Source: Chitinolyticbacter meiyuanensis
GTDB lineage: Bacteria; Pseudomonadota; Gammaproteobacteria; Burkholderiales; Chitinibacteraceae
Length of the DNA: 64,000 nucleotides
Direction of reading: 5' to 3'
Assembly (NCBI RefSeq): GCF_008033135.1
Contig: NZ_CP041335.1
Span: 841,513 to 905,512, forward strand
The notes under the pieces were generated by a model. The model was given only the letters and a program-made list of their open reading frames with translations. It was not told where the DNA came from and did not search any database. Position numbers and translations under genes: made by a program. Below are positions 35,580-43,625 of the stretch, one piece after another (the first letter of the stretch is position 1; each line of letters starts with the position of its first letter).

Positions 35580-36989
35580 TTACAGCGAGTAGTACATGTC
35601 GAACTCGACCGGGTGAGTCCACATGCGGATGCGGTTCACGTCGTTCTGCTTCAGTTCGAGGTAGGCATCGATCCACTCGTCGGTGAACACGCCGCCACGG
35701 GTCAGGAACTCGCGATCCTTGTCGAGCGCATCCAGGGCTTCGTCGAGCGAGGCGCACACGGTCGGGATCAGCTTGTCTTCTTCCGGCGGCAGGTCGTACA
35801 GGTTCTTGTCGGCCGGATCGCCCGGGTGGATCTTGTTCTGGATGCCGTCAAGGCCGGCCATCAGCAGTGCGGCGAAGCACAGGTACGGGTTGGCCAGCGG
35901 ATCCGGGAAGCGGGTCTCGATACGGCGAGCCTTGTCGGATGCCACGTGCGGGATGCGGATCGAGGCCGAACGGTTCTTGGCCGAGTAGGCCAGCTTCACC
36001 GGGGCTTCGTAGTGCGGCACCAGACGCTTGTAAGAGTTGGTACCCGGGTTGGTGATGGCGTTCAGCGCCTTAGCGTGCTTGATGATGCCGCCGATGTAGT
36101 ACATGGCGGTTTCCGACAGGCCGGCGTAGCCATTGCCCGCGAACAGGTTCTTGCCGTCCTTCCAGATCGACTGGTGCACGTGCATGCCCGAGCCGTTGTC
36201 GCCAACGATGGGCTTCGGCATGAAGGTAGCAGTCTTGCCGTACTGGTTGGCCACGTTGTGGACCACGTACTTCAGGATCTGGGTCCAGTCGGCGCGCTCG
36301 ACCAGGGTCGAGAACTTGGTGCCGATTTCGTTCTGGCCGGCGTTCGCCACTTCGTGGTGGAACACTTCGACCGGCACGCCCAGCTCTTCCAGCACCAGCA
36401 CCATGGTGGCGCGGATGTCTTGGTGGCTGTCGACCGGCGGAACCGGGAAGTAGCCGCCCTTGACGCGCGGACGGTGGCCGAGGTTGCCGCCTTCGAACTT
36501 CTCGCTGGTCGCCCAGGCGCCTTCTTCCGAGCCGATCTTCACGAACGAACCCGACAGGTCTGCACCCCAGCGGATGTTGTCGAAGATGAAGAATTCGGGT
36601 TCCGGACCGAAGTAAGCGGTGTCACCGATGCCGCTGGCCTTCAGATAGGCTTCGGCGCGACGGGCGAGCGAGCGCGGATCGCGGTCGTAACCCTTGCCGG
36701 TGGCAGGCTCGATCACGTCGCAGGTGATGAATACGGTCGGCTCGTCGTAGAACGGGTCGATCTTGGCGGTGTTGGCGTCCGGCATCAACAGCATGTCGGA
36801 AGCCTGGATGCCCTTCCAGCCGGTGATCGAGGAGCCGTCGAAGGCGTGGCCGTGTTCGAACCAGTCTTCGTCCACCACGTGCGACGGCACGGTCACGTGC
36901 TGTTCCTTGCCAATGGTGTCGGTGAAACGCAGGTCAACGAAACGGATGTCGTTGTCCTTGATCAACTTGAGAACGTCGGCTGCCGCCAT
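35580..36989 (-). CDS. glnA: Glutamine synthetase, type I
   Basis: GlnA makes glutamine from glutamate, ammonia and ATP. The 469-residue product has the expected blocks: [17 protein letters not shown], the metal site [18 protein letters not shown] and [11 protein letters not shown]. The adenylylation tyrosine is in [10 protein letters not shown] (about residue 398), so GlnE control is expected. ATG 36989 has AAGGAG upstream. A sigma-54 promoter with two NtrC boxes lies upstream. The ntrBC genes are 3.7 kb downstream on the same strand, with five genes in between. Confidence 0.98.
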   Translation of the reverse strand: MAAADVLKLIKDNDIRFVDLRFTDTIGKEQHVTVPSHVVDEDWFEHGHAFDGSSITGWKGIQASDMLLMPDANTAKIDPFYDEPTVFITCDVIEPATGKGYDRDPRSLARRAEAYLKASGIGDTAYFGPEPEFFIFDNIRWGADLSGSFVKIGSEEGAWATSEKFEGGNLGHRPRVKGGYFPVPPVDSHQDIRATMVLVLEELGVPVEVFHHEVANAGQNEIGTKFSTLVERADWTQILKYVVHNVANQYGKTATFMPKPIVGDNGSGMHVHQSIWKDGKNLFAGNGYAGLSETAMYYIGGIIKHAKALNAITNPGTNSYKRLVPHYEAPVKLAYSAKNRSASIRIPHVASDKARRIETRFPDPLANPYLCFAALLMAGLDGIQNKIHPGDPADKNLYDLPPEEDKLIPTVCASLDEALDALDKDREFLTRGGVFTDEWIDAYLELKQNDVNRIRMWTHPVEFDMYYSL

Positions 36990-37069
36990 CTTAAGCTCCT
37001 TAGCTTGACGATGATGTAATTTGGAATACTGTCCGGTGCGCCTGTCTGACGCGGGATGGCGAATACGTA

Positions 37070-37085
37070 AGCATGATCCGTGCCA
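37070..37085 (-). promoter_or_regulatory. Sigma-54 promoter of glnA
   Basis: On the minus strand TGGCACGGATCATGCT: a full -24 TGGCAC and a -12 ATGCT with GG and GC 12 bases apart. The start codon of glnA is 80 bp downstream. Confidence 0.75.
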
Positions 37086-37167
37086 GCCCGGAATTTGGGG
37101 ACGGATCATTGTGCCACAAACGCTCCACGCTGCCGTGCCGTTTTGATGACGCCCAAGTGAGGTGCAT

Positions 37168-37197
37168 TGCACCGTGTGAGTGCACTTATTTGGTGCG
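37168..37197 (-). promoter_or_regulatory. Two overlapping NtrC boxes upstream of glnA
   Basis: TGCACC-N5-AGTGCA (37168-37184) and TGCACT-N5-GGTGCG (37181-37197) each match the NtrC consensus with one or two changes and share four bases. They lie 85-110 bp upstream of the sigma-54 element, the usual distance for an enhancer. Confidence 0.72.
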
Positions 37198-37199
37198 AA

Positions 37200-37227
37200 T
37201 TGCCGTCATGGCGGTGCGCGTTAGAAT
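37200..37227 (+). promoter_or_regulatory. Possible sigma-70 promoter of the rhodanese-aroE operon
   Basis: TTGCCG and TAGAAT with 16 bp between, 45 bp before the rhodanese start. It abuts the NtrC boxes, so NtrC binding could touch this divergent promoter. Confidence 0.5.
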
Positions 37228-37272
37228 GAAGGCCTCGGCGCACCGGGTGCGCAAAACCGCATGGAGCCAAGC

Positions 37273-37725
37273 ATGACCACCGTCAACGACATCCTGCTGC
37301 GAGCCCGCGAGCGCGCGGCCCAGCTCGGCTTACCCTATTCCGGTGCGGTCACGCCTGCCGAGGCGCATGCATTGACCGAAGCGCTGGAGAGCGCGTGCAT
37401 CGTCGATGTGCGGACCACGGCCGAATGGCAGTTCGTCGGCGTGGTGCCTGGTGCCGAGCTGATCGAGTGGAAACGCTTCCCGGACATGGCGCTCAATCCG
37501 GATTTCCTCACGCAACTGCAGACGCGCGTCGATCGGCAGCAGGTGGTGCTGTTCCTGTGCCGTTCCGGTGCGCGCAGCCACGACGCGGCCAACCTCGCGG
37601 CCAGCCACGGCTACGCCGAGGCCTACAACATCCTCGAAGGCTTCGAGGGCGACAAGGATGCCGCGCAGCACCGCAACACGGTGAACGGCTGGAAGGCCGC
37701 TGGCCTGCCTTGGGTGCAGGGCTGA
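37273..37725 (+). CDS. Rhodanese-domain protein
   Basis: A single rhodanese domain (150 aa) with the active-site loop CRSGARS (Cys96), [11 protein letters not shown] (CH2A) and the C-terminal [34 protein letters not shown] typical of sulfurtransferases with a six-residue loop. It could carry sulfane sulfur or act on thiosulfate. ATG 37273 with GGAG is preferred over the ATG at 37261. It precedes aroE by 2 bp. Confidence 0.88.
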   Translation: MTTVNDILLRARERAAQLGLPYSGAVTPAEAHALTEALESACIVDVRTTAEWQFVGVVPGAELIEWKRFPDMALNPDFLTQLQTRVDRQQVVLFLCRSGARSHDAANLAASHGYAEAYNILEGFEGDKDAAQHRNTVNGWKAAGLPWVQG

Positions 37726-37727
37726 CC

Positions 37728-38636
37728 ATGCGTTACGCCGTGTTTGGCAATCCGATTGCCCATTCCAAGTCGCCGCAGATCCACGCTGCGTTTGCCGCGC
37801 AGTTCGGTCTCGCAGATTTCCAGTACGACAAGCTGCTGGCCCCACTCGATGGTTTTTCTTCGGCGGTGCACGAGTTCGTCGCGGCGGGCGGGGCCGGCTG
37901 CAATGTGACCGTACCGTTCAAGGAGGAGGCATTCCGCCTTGCCGGCTCGCTCAGTGCCCGGGCCAAGGCGGCGGGCGCGGTCAATACGCTGCAGTTGCTG
38001 GAAGACGGTAGCCTGTTCGGTGACAACACTGATGGTGCGGGCCTCGTTGCCGATCTGCTGCGGCACGGTGCGCTGGAGGGCAAGCGCATCCTGCTGCTCG
38101 GTGCAGGCGGTGCCGCACGCGGCACGCTGTTGCCGCTGCTGGCCGAGGCGCCGGCGCTCTTGGTAATCGCCAACCGGACGGAGGCCAAGGCGCGCGTGCT
38201 GGTCGACGAGGTCGTGACGCCGTGGCTGGCTGCGACCGCGCTGCCGGTGGCGCGGCTGCCGCAGTACGGTGTGGCGACTTTCGATTTCCTGGTCGGTGGC
38301 GTCCCGCTGGAACTGCAGGGTGGCGCCGATCCGCTGCATGAACTTGGTGCGCATGGACTGCAATTCGACGTGGTGATCAATGCAACTTCGGCCAGCCTCG
38401 GTGGCGCGGTGATCCCGTTGGCGGACGCAGTGTTTGCGCCGGGTGCGCTGGCCTACGACATGATGTACGGCAAGGACGAGACGCCGTTCCTGGCGCAGGC
38501 GCGCGTGGCGGGCGTGACAACGTGCATCGACGGGCTCGGCATGCTGGTCGGCCAGGCGGCCGAGGCGTTCGCGCTGTGGACCGGGCGCCGTCCCGATGTG
38601 GCCCCGGTGCTGGCCAGCCTGCGCGCTGCGCTGTAA
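37728..38636 (+). CDS. aroE: Shikimate dehydrogenase AroE (with an internal extra segment)
   Basis: AroE reduces 3-dehydroshikimate with NADPH in aromatic amino acid synthesis. The 302-residue product has the substrate loop [13 protein letters not shown] (about 7-19), catalytic [17 protein letters not shown], the NADP site [11 protein letters not shown] and NRTEAKA, and the C-terminal [13 protein letters not shown]. It is longer than typical AroE because of roughly 25 extra residues near 180-205 ([20 protein letters not shown]), just before [11 protein letters not shown]. All catalytic residues are present. Confidence 0.93.
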   Translation: MRYAVFGNPIAHSKSPQIHAAFAAQFGLADFQYDKLLAPLDGFSSAVHEFVAAGGAGCNVTVPFKEEAFRLAGSLSARAKAAGAVNTLQLLEDGSLFGDNTDGAGLVADLLRHGALEGKRILLLGAGGAARGTLLPLLAEAPALLVIANRTEAKARVLVDEVVTPWLAATALPVARLPQYGVATFDFLVGGVPLELQGGADPLHELGAHGLQFDVVINATSASLGGAVIPLADAVFAPGALAYDMMYGKDETPFLAQARVAGVTTCIDGLGMLVGQAAEAFALWTGRRPDVAPVLASLRAAL

Positions 38637-38704
38637 CGCAACGTCACGTAGTTCTCGTGCCGGCTCGCCGATAATCGTCGCCGATTCAAGGGCATGGGCG
38701 CGCC

Positions 38705-39415
38705 ATGGCAACGCAGGGCAGGCGGGGTTTCGGTTGGTGGTGCAAACGGGTGCTGTTGGCGCTCGTGCTGCTGTTCGTGGTGTGGAATCTGTGGATTCTC
38801 GGCCACGTGGTGATGTGGCGTTGGGTCAACCCGTCCGAGACCGCCTTCATGGAGCACCAGCTCGATCGGCTGCGCGACGAGGATCCGCAGGCCGAGCTGC
38901 GTCACCAATGGGTGCCCTACGCCAAGATCTCCAATCATCTCAAGCGCGCGCTGGTGGCGAGTGAGGATGCCAAGTTCCTCGAGCACGACGGCTTCGACTG
39001 GGAAGGTATCCAGGTGGCCTGGGAAAAGAACCTGAAAAAGGGCCGCATTGTCGCCGGCGGTTCGACCATCAGCCAGCAACTGGCCAAGAACCTGTTCCTC
39101 TCCGGGCGTCGCACGCCATGGCGCAAGCTGGAGGAGGCCATCATCACCGTGATGCTGGAGGCGGTGCTCGATAAGCGGCGCATCTTCGAGATCTACCTCA
39201 ACGTGATCGAGTGGGGCGACGGCGTGTTCGGCGCCGAGGCGGCGGCCCGCCATTACTACGGGGGGCGCGCCGCCAGCCTCAGCCGCGCCCAGTCGGCCCG
39301 GCTCGCCGCGATGGTGACGAATCCACGTTATTACGATGTGCATCGCGGCGATCGCCGCCTGGCGCGCAAGGCGGCCATCATCCAGCGCCGCATGGGCTAC
39401 GCCGACATTCCCTAG
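38705..39415 (+). CDS. mtgA: Monofunctional peptidoglycan glycosyltransferase MtgA
   Basis: MtgA polymerises lipid II glycan chains. The 236-residue product has one N-terminal membrane anchor (about 15-38) and a GT51 domain: VASEDAKFLEHDGFDW with the catalytic Glu, GGSTISQQLAKNLFLS, and a second Glu in IFEIYLNVIEWGDGVFGAEAAARHYY. Length is normal. It lies between aroE and the signalling cluster. Confidence 0.95.
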   Translation: MATQGRRGFGWWCKRVLLALVLLFVVWNLWILGHVVMWRWVNPSETAFMEHQLDRLRDEDPQAELRHQWVPYAKISNHLKRALVASEDAKFLEHDGFDWEGIQVAWEKNLKKGRIVAGGSTISQQLAKNLFLSGRRTPWRKLEEAIITVMLEAVLDKRRIFEIYLNVIEWGDGVFGAEAAARHYYGGRAASLSRAQSARLAAMVTNPRYYDVHRGDRRLARKAAIIQRRMGYADIP

Positions 39416-39540
39416 GCTGACGAAGGCGCCGCGCTGCCGCCTGTGTGCTTTTCGTCTCAGTTGGTCTTGTTTCCCCGTTTGAAACGCGCGTTGGCAGGCC
39501 TATCAATAGTACGATGCGCTTAAAAACAAGGGTGCGGGGC

Positions 39541-42063
39541 ATGGGGATGAAGCGGGGGCTATGGCGGCGGGACTGGGTGGTGGCGCTTGTCGTCACAGCC
39601 GTCTTCCTGCCGCTGTGGTTGCTGACGTCGCTGGTGAGCGGCATCGAGAACCGCGCCTACGACATGGGCGTGCGGTTGACGGAGCGCAGCCCCGATCCGC
39701 GCATCGCGGTGATCGCGATTGACCAGCAGAGCCTCGACAATATCGGCCGCTGGCCGTGGTCGCGCGAGGTGCATGCCAAGGCCATCCGCCAACTGGCCGG
39801 CGGCGGCGCCAAGGTGGTCGCCTTCACCGTATTCTTCACCGAGCCGCAGGCCGACCGCGGCCTGCCCTACCTGCAGCAATTCCAGCGCCGTTTCCGCCAG
39901 AACCCTGAAGCGTATCCCGATGGCTTCGGCCGCCAGATCGACGAGGCGCTGATCGCGCTTGACGTCGACAGCCAGCTCGCCACCAGCATCAAGCAGGCCG
40001 GCAACGTGGTGCTGCCGATGTTGTTCGCCTTCGGCGAAGGCCAGGGCGAGCCGGACAAACCGCTGCCAGATTACGTCGCCCGTATCGAGCTCGAGCCGGG
40101 TGGCGATCCGGCCAACGGCTTGCCATTGCCGGTGAACGCCGCGGTGGTGCCGATTCCGCAGCTCGGCGCCGCGGCGACGGCGGTAGCCAGTGAATCTCTG
40201 CTGCCGGACAGCGACGGCGTGGTGCGGCGGGTGCCGCTGGCGGTCAACTACTTTGGCGCACTGTTTCCCACCTATCCGTTGACGGTGGCGGCGCGTACGC
40301 TCAACCTCGACACCGGCCGCATCGGCTTCGACCTCGGTCGCAGCGTCACGCTCGGCAATGTGACGCTGCCGGTGGCGAGCGACGCCACCTTCATGCCGTA
40401 TTTCTACAGCCGCGACGGCAAGCCGGCCTTTACCGTCGATTCTTTCTACGACGTCTACGCCGGCAAGATCCCTGCCGAGAAATACCGTGGCAAGGTGGTG
40501 TTGATCGGCGCCACCGCGCTGGGCGTCGGTGCGAGCTATGTCACGCCGGGCTCCGCGGCAACGTCGCCGGTGCTGCTGGCAGCGAACACGCTTTCCTCCT
40601 TGCTGCAGCAGCACTATTTCGTGGCACCGCACTGGGCGCCGGGGGCGACGCTGGGGCTGGTGCTGCTGGTTGCGCTCTATCTCACGCTGCTGTTGCCGCG
40701 CCTGGGTGCCGGCATGGCGGCTGGCGTCACGCTGGCGCTGCTGGTGGCCTTCCTCGTGGCGCATTTCGCGCTGATGACGCAGGCCATGCTGTGGGTACCG
40801 TTGATGGCGCCGGCGTTGCTGTTGTTGCTGGGCCACGCGGTGCTGACCACCAAACGTTTCCTCGTTACCGAGGAGCAAGGCCAGAAGAGCGCTGCCGAAT
40901 CGGCCGAATCGAACCGCATGCTGGGCCTGGCGTTCCAGGGGCAGGGCCAGCTCGACATGGCGTTCGACAAGTTCCGTCGCGTGCCGCTCGACGACGACGT
41001 GATGGAGCTGCTCTACAACCTGGCGCTCGATTTCGAGCGCAAGCGGCAGTTCAACAAGGCCGAGAACGTCTATCGCTACATGGCCAAGCACGACGCCAAG
41101 TACCGCGACCTGCCGGAAAAGCTCAAGCGCGCCAAGCAGATGTCCGAGACGGTGATTCTGGGCGGCGGCAGCGCGGCTGGCGGCACGGTGCTGCTGGCCG
41201 GCGGCGATGTGGAAAAGCCGATGCTGGGCCGCTACCAGGTGGAGAAGGAACTCGGCAAGGGCGCGATGGGCGTGGTCTACATGGGGCGCGATCCCAAGAT
41301 CGGCCGCGTGGTAGCGATCAAGACCATGGCACTGTCGCAGGAGTTCGAGCCGGACATGCTGGATGAAGCGCGTAGCCGTTTCTTTCGCGAGGCGGAGACG
41401 GCGGGCCGGCTGAGCCACCCCAATATCGTGGCGATCTTCGATGCCGGTGAGGAACATGACCTCGCCTTCATCGCGATGGAGTTCCTCAAGGGACAGGACC
41501 TGGCGCCGTTCACCCGGCCAGACCAGTTGCTGCCACTGATCGATACCGTGGCCGTGGTGCGCCAGGTGGCCGAGGCACTCGACTACGCGCACAAGAACGG
41601 CGTGGTCCACCGCGACATCAAGCCCGCCAACATCATGTACGAGCCGGAGGGCAAGACGGTGAAGGTCACCGACTTCGGCATCGCGCGCATCACCGATTCG
41701 TCGAAGACCCGCACCGGCATGGTGCTGGGTACGCCGTCCTATATGTCGCCCGAGCAGTTGTCGGGCAAGAAGATCGATGGCCGTTCGGACCTGTTCTCAC
41801 TCGGCGTGATGCTGTACCAGCTCAGTACCGGCCAGTTGCCGTTCACCGGAGAATCGATGGCCGAGCTGATGTTCCGCATTGCCAACGAAAGCCCGGCCGA
41901 TCCGCGCACGCTCAATCCCCGGCTGCCCGGCATGCTGGCGGCCATCATCATGAAGGCCTTGCAGAAAAAGGCCGAGGAACGCTTCCAGAGCGGCGCGCAT
42001 TTCGCCGCGGCATGCGCCAAGCTGGAAGCGGGCCTCAAGCAAAGGGCGCAACAGCATGGCTGA
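39541..42063 (+). CDS. CHASE2-domain Ser/Thr protein kinase
   Basis: An 840-residue membrane kinase. Order: membrane segment (about 15-35), periplasmic CHASE2 sensor (about 40-340), three more membrane segments (about 360-435), a short TPR-like linker (about 460-530), and a eukaryotic-type kinase domain from about 560. The kinase has GKGAMGVVY (glycine loop), VAIK lysine, HRDIKPAN near 690, DFG near 711 and TPSYMSPEQ, so it should be active. Thr537 in SETVILGGG, just before the domain, looks like an FHA-binding phosphosite. ATG 39541 chosen; 39514 is an alternative. It overlaps the PP2C gene by 8 bp. Confidence 0.9.
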   Translation: MGMKRGLWRRDWVVALVVTAVFLPLWLLTSLVSGIENRAYDMGVRLTERSPDPRIAVIAIDQQSLDNIGRWPWSREVHAKAIRQLAGGGAKVVAFTVFFTEPQADRGLPYLQQFQRRFRQNPEAYPDGFGRQIDEALIALDVDSQLATSIKQAGNVVLPMLFAFGEGQGEPDKPLPDYVARIELEPGGDPANGLPLPVNAAVVPIPQLGAAATAVASESLLPDSDGVVRRVPLAVNYFGALFPTYPLTVAARTLNLDTGRIGFDLGRSVTLGNVTLPVASDATFMPYFYSRDGKPAFTVDSFYDVYAGKIPAEKYRGKVVLIGATALGVGASYVTPGSAATSPVLLAANTLSSLLQQHYFVAPHWAPGATLGLVLLVALYLTLLLPRLGAGMAAGVTLALLVAFLVAHFALMTQAMLWVPLMAPALLLLLGHAVLTTKRFLVTEEQGQKSAAESAESNRMLGLAFQGQGQLDMAFDKFRRVPLDDDVMELLYNLALDFERKRQFNKAENVYRYMAKHDAKYRDLPEKLKRAKQMSETVILGGGSAAGGTVLLAGGDVEKPMLGRYQVEKELGKGAMGVVYMGRDPKIGRVVAIKTMALSQEFEPDMLDEARSRFFREAETAGRLSHPNIVAIFDAGEEHDLAFIAMEFLKGQDLAPFTRPDQLLPLIDTVAVVRQVAEALDYAHKNGVVHRDIKPANIMYEPEGKTVKVTDFGIARITDSSKTRTGMVLGTPSYMSPEQLSGKKIDGRSDLFSLGVMLYQLSTGQLPFTGESMAELMFRIANESPADPRTLNPRLPGMLAAIIMKALQKKAEERFQSGAHFAAACAKLEAGLKQRAQQHG

Positions 42064-42886
42064 CCTGAGCCGCATCCTGCAGATCGAAGGCGCGACCGAT
42101 CCGGGCCTGGTGCGGGACCACAACGAGGATGCGATCGGCTTCGATCCGATGCTGGGCTTCGCCGTGCTGGCCGACGGCATGGGCGGTTACCTCGCCGGCG
42201 AAGTGGCGAGCGGCATGGCGATCGAGATGATGCTGCACGTGGTTCGCGGCGCGTTGCAGTCGCGCTCGGCACACCAGCTGGTCGACGCCGAGCCTTACGG
42301 CCACCAGGTGCTGGAGGACGCGGTGCAGCAGGCCAATGCTGCCATCTACGGCACCGCGCTCAGCCAGCCGCAATGCGCCGGCATGGGCACCACCGTTGTT
42401 GCCACGCTGTTCTACGACGATCGCGTGCTGGCTGCGCATGTTGGCGATTCGCGGCTCTACCGGCTGCGCGGCGAGATGTTGGAGCAACTGACGCGCGACC
42501 ATTCCTTCCTGCAGGAGCAGATCGACAGCGGCCTGATCACGCCGGAGGAAGCGCGGCACTCGCAGAACCGCAATCTGGTCACCCGCGCGGTCGGCATCGA
42601 TCCGCTGGCCGAGGTGGAGCTTGCCGAGCATCCGGTCGAGGTCGGGGACCTCTACCTGCTGTGCTCGGATGGCCTGACCGACATGCTGGACGACGAGCAC
42701 ATCGCCGATCTGCTGGTGGCGATGCGCGCCAACCTGCCGCTGGCGGCGCAGCAGCTGGTGCTGGCCGCCAACGATGCTGGCGGGCGCGACAATATCTCGG
42801 TGCTGCTGATCGAAGTGAAGAAACCGTTCCCCGGCAAGGGGGCGATCTGGACCAAGGTGTCGTCGCTGCTGCGCGGCACCCGATGA
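42056..42886 (+). CDS. PP2C-family Ser/Thr protein phosphatase
   Basis: A 276-residue soluble PPM phosphatase with all metal motifs: RDHNEDA (about 20-26), VLADGMGGY (about 38-46), AHVGDSRLYR, LLCSDGLTDML and GGRDNISVLLIEV. It should reverse the phosphorylation made by the kinase, whose gene overlaps it by 8 bp. A C-terminal tail (about 255-276) goes beyond the catalytic fold. Confidence 0.93.
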   Translation: MADLSRILQIEGATDPGLVRDHNEDAIGFDPMLGFAVLADGMGGYLAGEVASGMAIEMMLHVVRGALQSRSAHQLVDAEPYGHQVLEDAVQQANAAIYGTALSQPQCAGMGTTVVATLFYDDRVLAAHVGDSRLYRLRGEMLEQLTRDHSFLQEQIDSGLITPEEARHSQNRNLVTRAVGIDPLAEVELAEHPVEVGDLYLLCSDGLTDMLDDEHIADLLVAMRANLPLAAQQLVLAANDAGGRDNISVLLIEVKKPFPGKGAIWTKVSSLLRGTR

Positions 42887-42919
42887 AAACCAGGGCCACG
42901 ACGGCCCGGAGAGAGAACC

Positions 42920-43609
42920 ATGGCAAAAGTGCTTTTGTGCCTCGATGGCACGGTGATCAAGGAATTTCGCATCACGCGCGATCGCACCAGCGTGGGGCGG
43001 CGGCCGAGCAACGACATCCAGATCGAGAACATCGCGGTATCGGGCGAGCATGCGGTGTTCGACCGCGTCGGCCGTGACATCTTCGTCGAGGACCTTGGCA
43101 GCACCAATGGCACGCTGGTCAACGGCAAGCCGGTGCAGCGCCAGTTGCTCGCCAATGGCGACGAGATCACCGTCGGCAAGTACACGTTGAAGTACTGGCA
43201 GGATGCGCAGCCGGCCGGCGGCGATTTCGACAAGACCATGATCATGCGCCCAGGCCAGGCCGCTGCGCCGCAACCGGCCGCGCGGCCCGCTGCCGCCCCG
43301 GTGGCTCACGCGCCGGCTGCACAGGCTGTTGCAGCGGATGCCAACGGCCCGGTCGGCGTGGTCAAGGTGCTGACGGGGGCCAATGCCGGTCGCGAGTTGC
43401 TGCTCAACAAGCCGGCCACCACGCTGGGTAAGGCCGGCACCCAGGTGGCCGTGATCAGCAAGCGGCCCACTGGCTATTTTCTGATCCATGTCGAGGGCAA
43501 GCAGCATCCCAAGGTCAATGGTGCCGAGATCGGCGCCTCGGCGCGCCAGCTCAAGGAAGAGGATGCCATCGAGCTGATGGGCGTGCAGATGGTGTTCTTC
43601 CTGCGCTGA
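42920..43609 (+). CDS. FHA-domain protein with a second, degenerate FHA-like domain
   Basis: The N-terminal FHA domain (about 1-95) has the phosphothreonine-binding pieces SVGRRPSNDIQI, SGEHAVFD and STNGTLVNG. An Ala/Pro linker (about 112-138) follows, then a domain (about 140-229; VVKVLTGANAGRELLLNKPATTLGKAG...VNGAEIG) that resembles an FHA sandwich but lacks the usual S-x-x-H. FDKTMIMRPG between them (Thr near 109) is a possible kinase target. It probably reads phosphothreonines made by the upstream kinase. Confidence 0.87.
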   Translation: MAKVLLCLDGTVIKEFRITRDRTSVGRRPSNDIQIENIAVSGEHAVFDRVGRDIFVEDLGSTNGTLVNGKPVQRQLLANGDEITVGKYTLKYWQDAQPAGGDFDKTMIMRPGQAAAPQPAARPAAAPVAHAPAAQAVAADANGPVGVVKVLTGANAGRELLLNKPATTLGKAGTQVAVISKRPTGYFLIHVEGKQHPKVNGAEIGASARQLKEEDAIELMGVQMVFFLR

Positions 43610-43625
43610 GCTGCGGCAAAGCACC

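Noticed and set aside
37101..37116. A second TGGCAC upstream of glnA as a sigma-54 promoter
   Set aside because: The -12 GC is missing at the needed 12-base offset, whereas the site at 37070-37085 has both elements.
39559..41610. A 683-codon minus-strand frame under the CHASE2 kinase
   Set aside because: Composition is that of an antisense shadow; no family motif is seen and the sense gene is certain.
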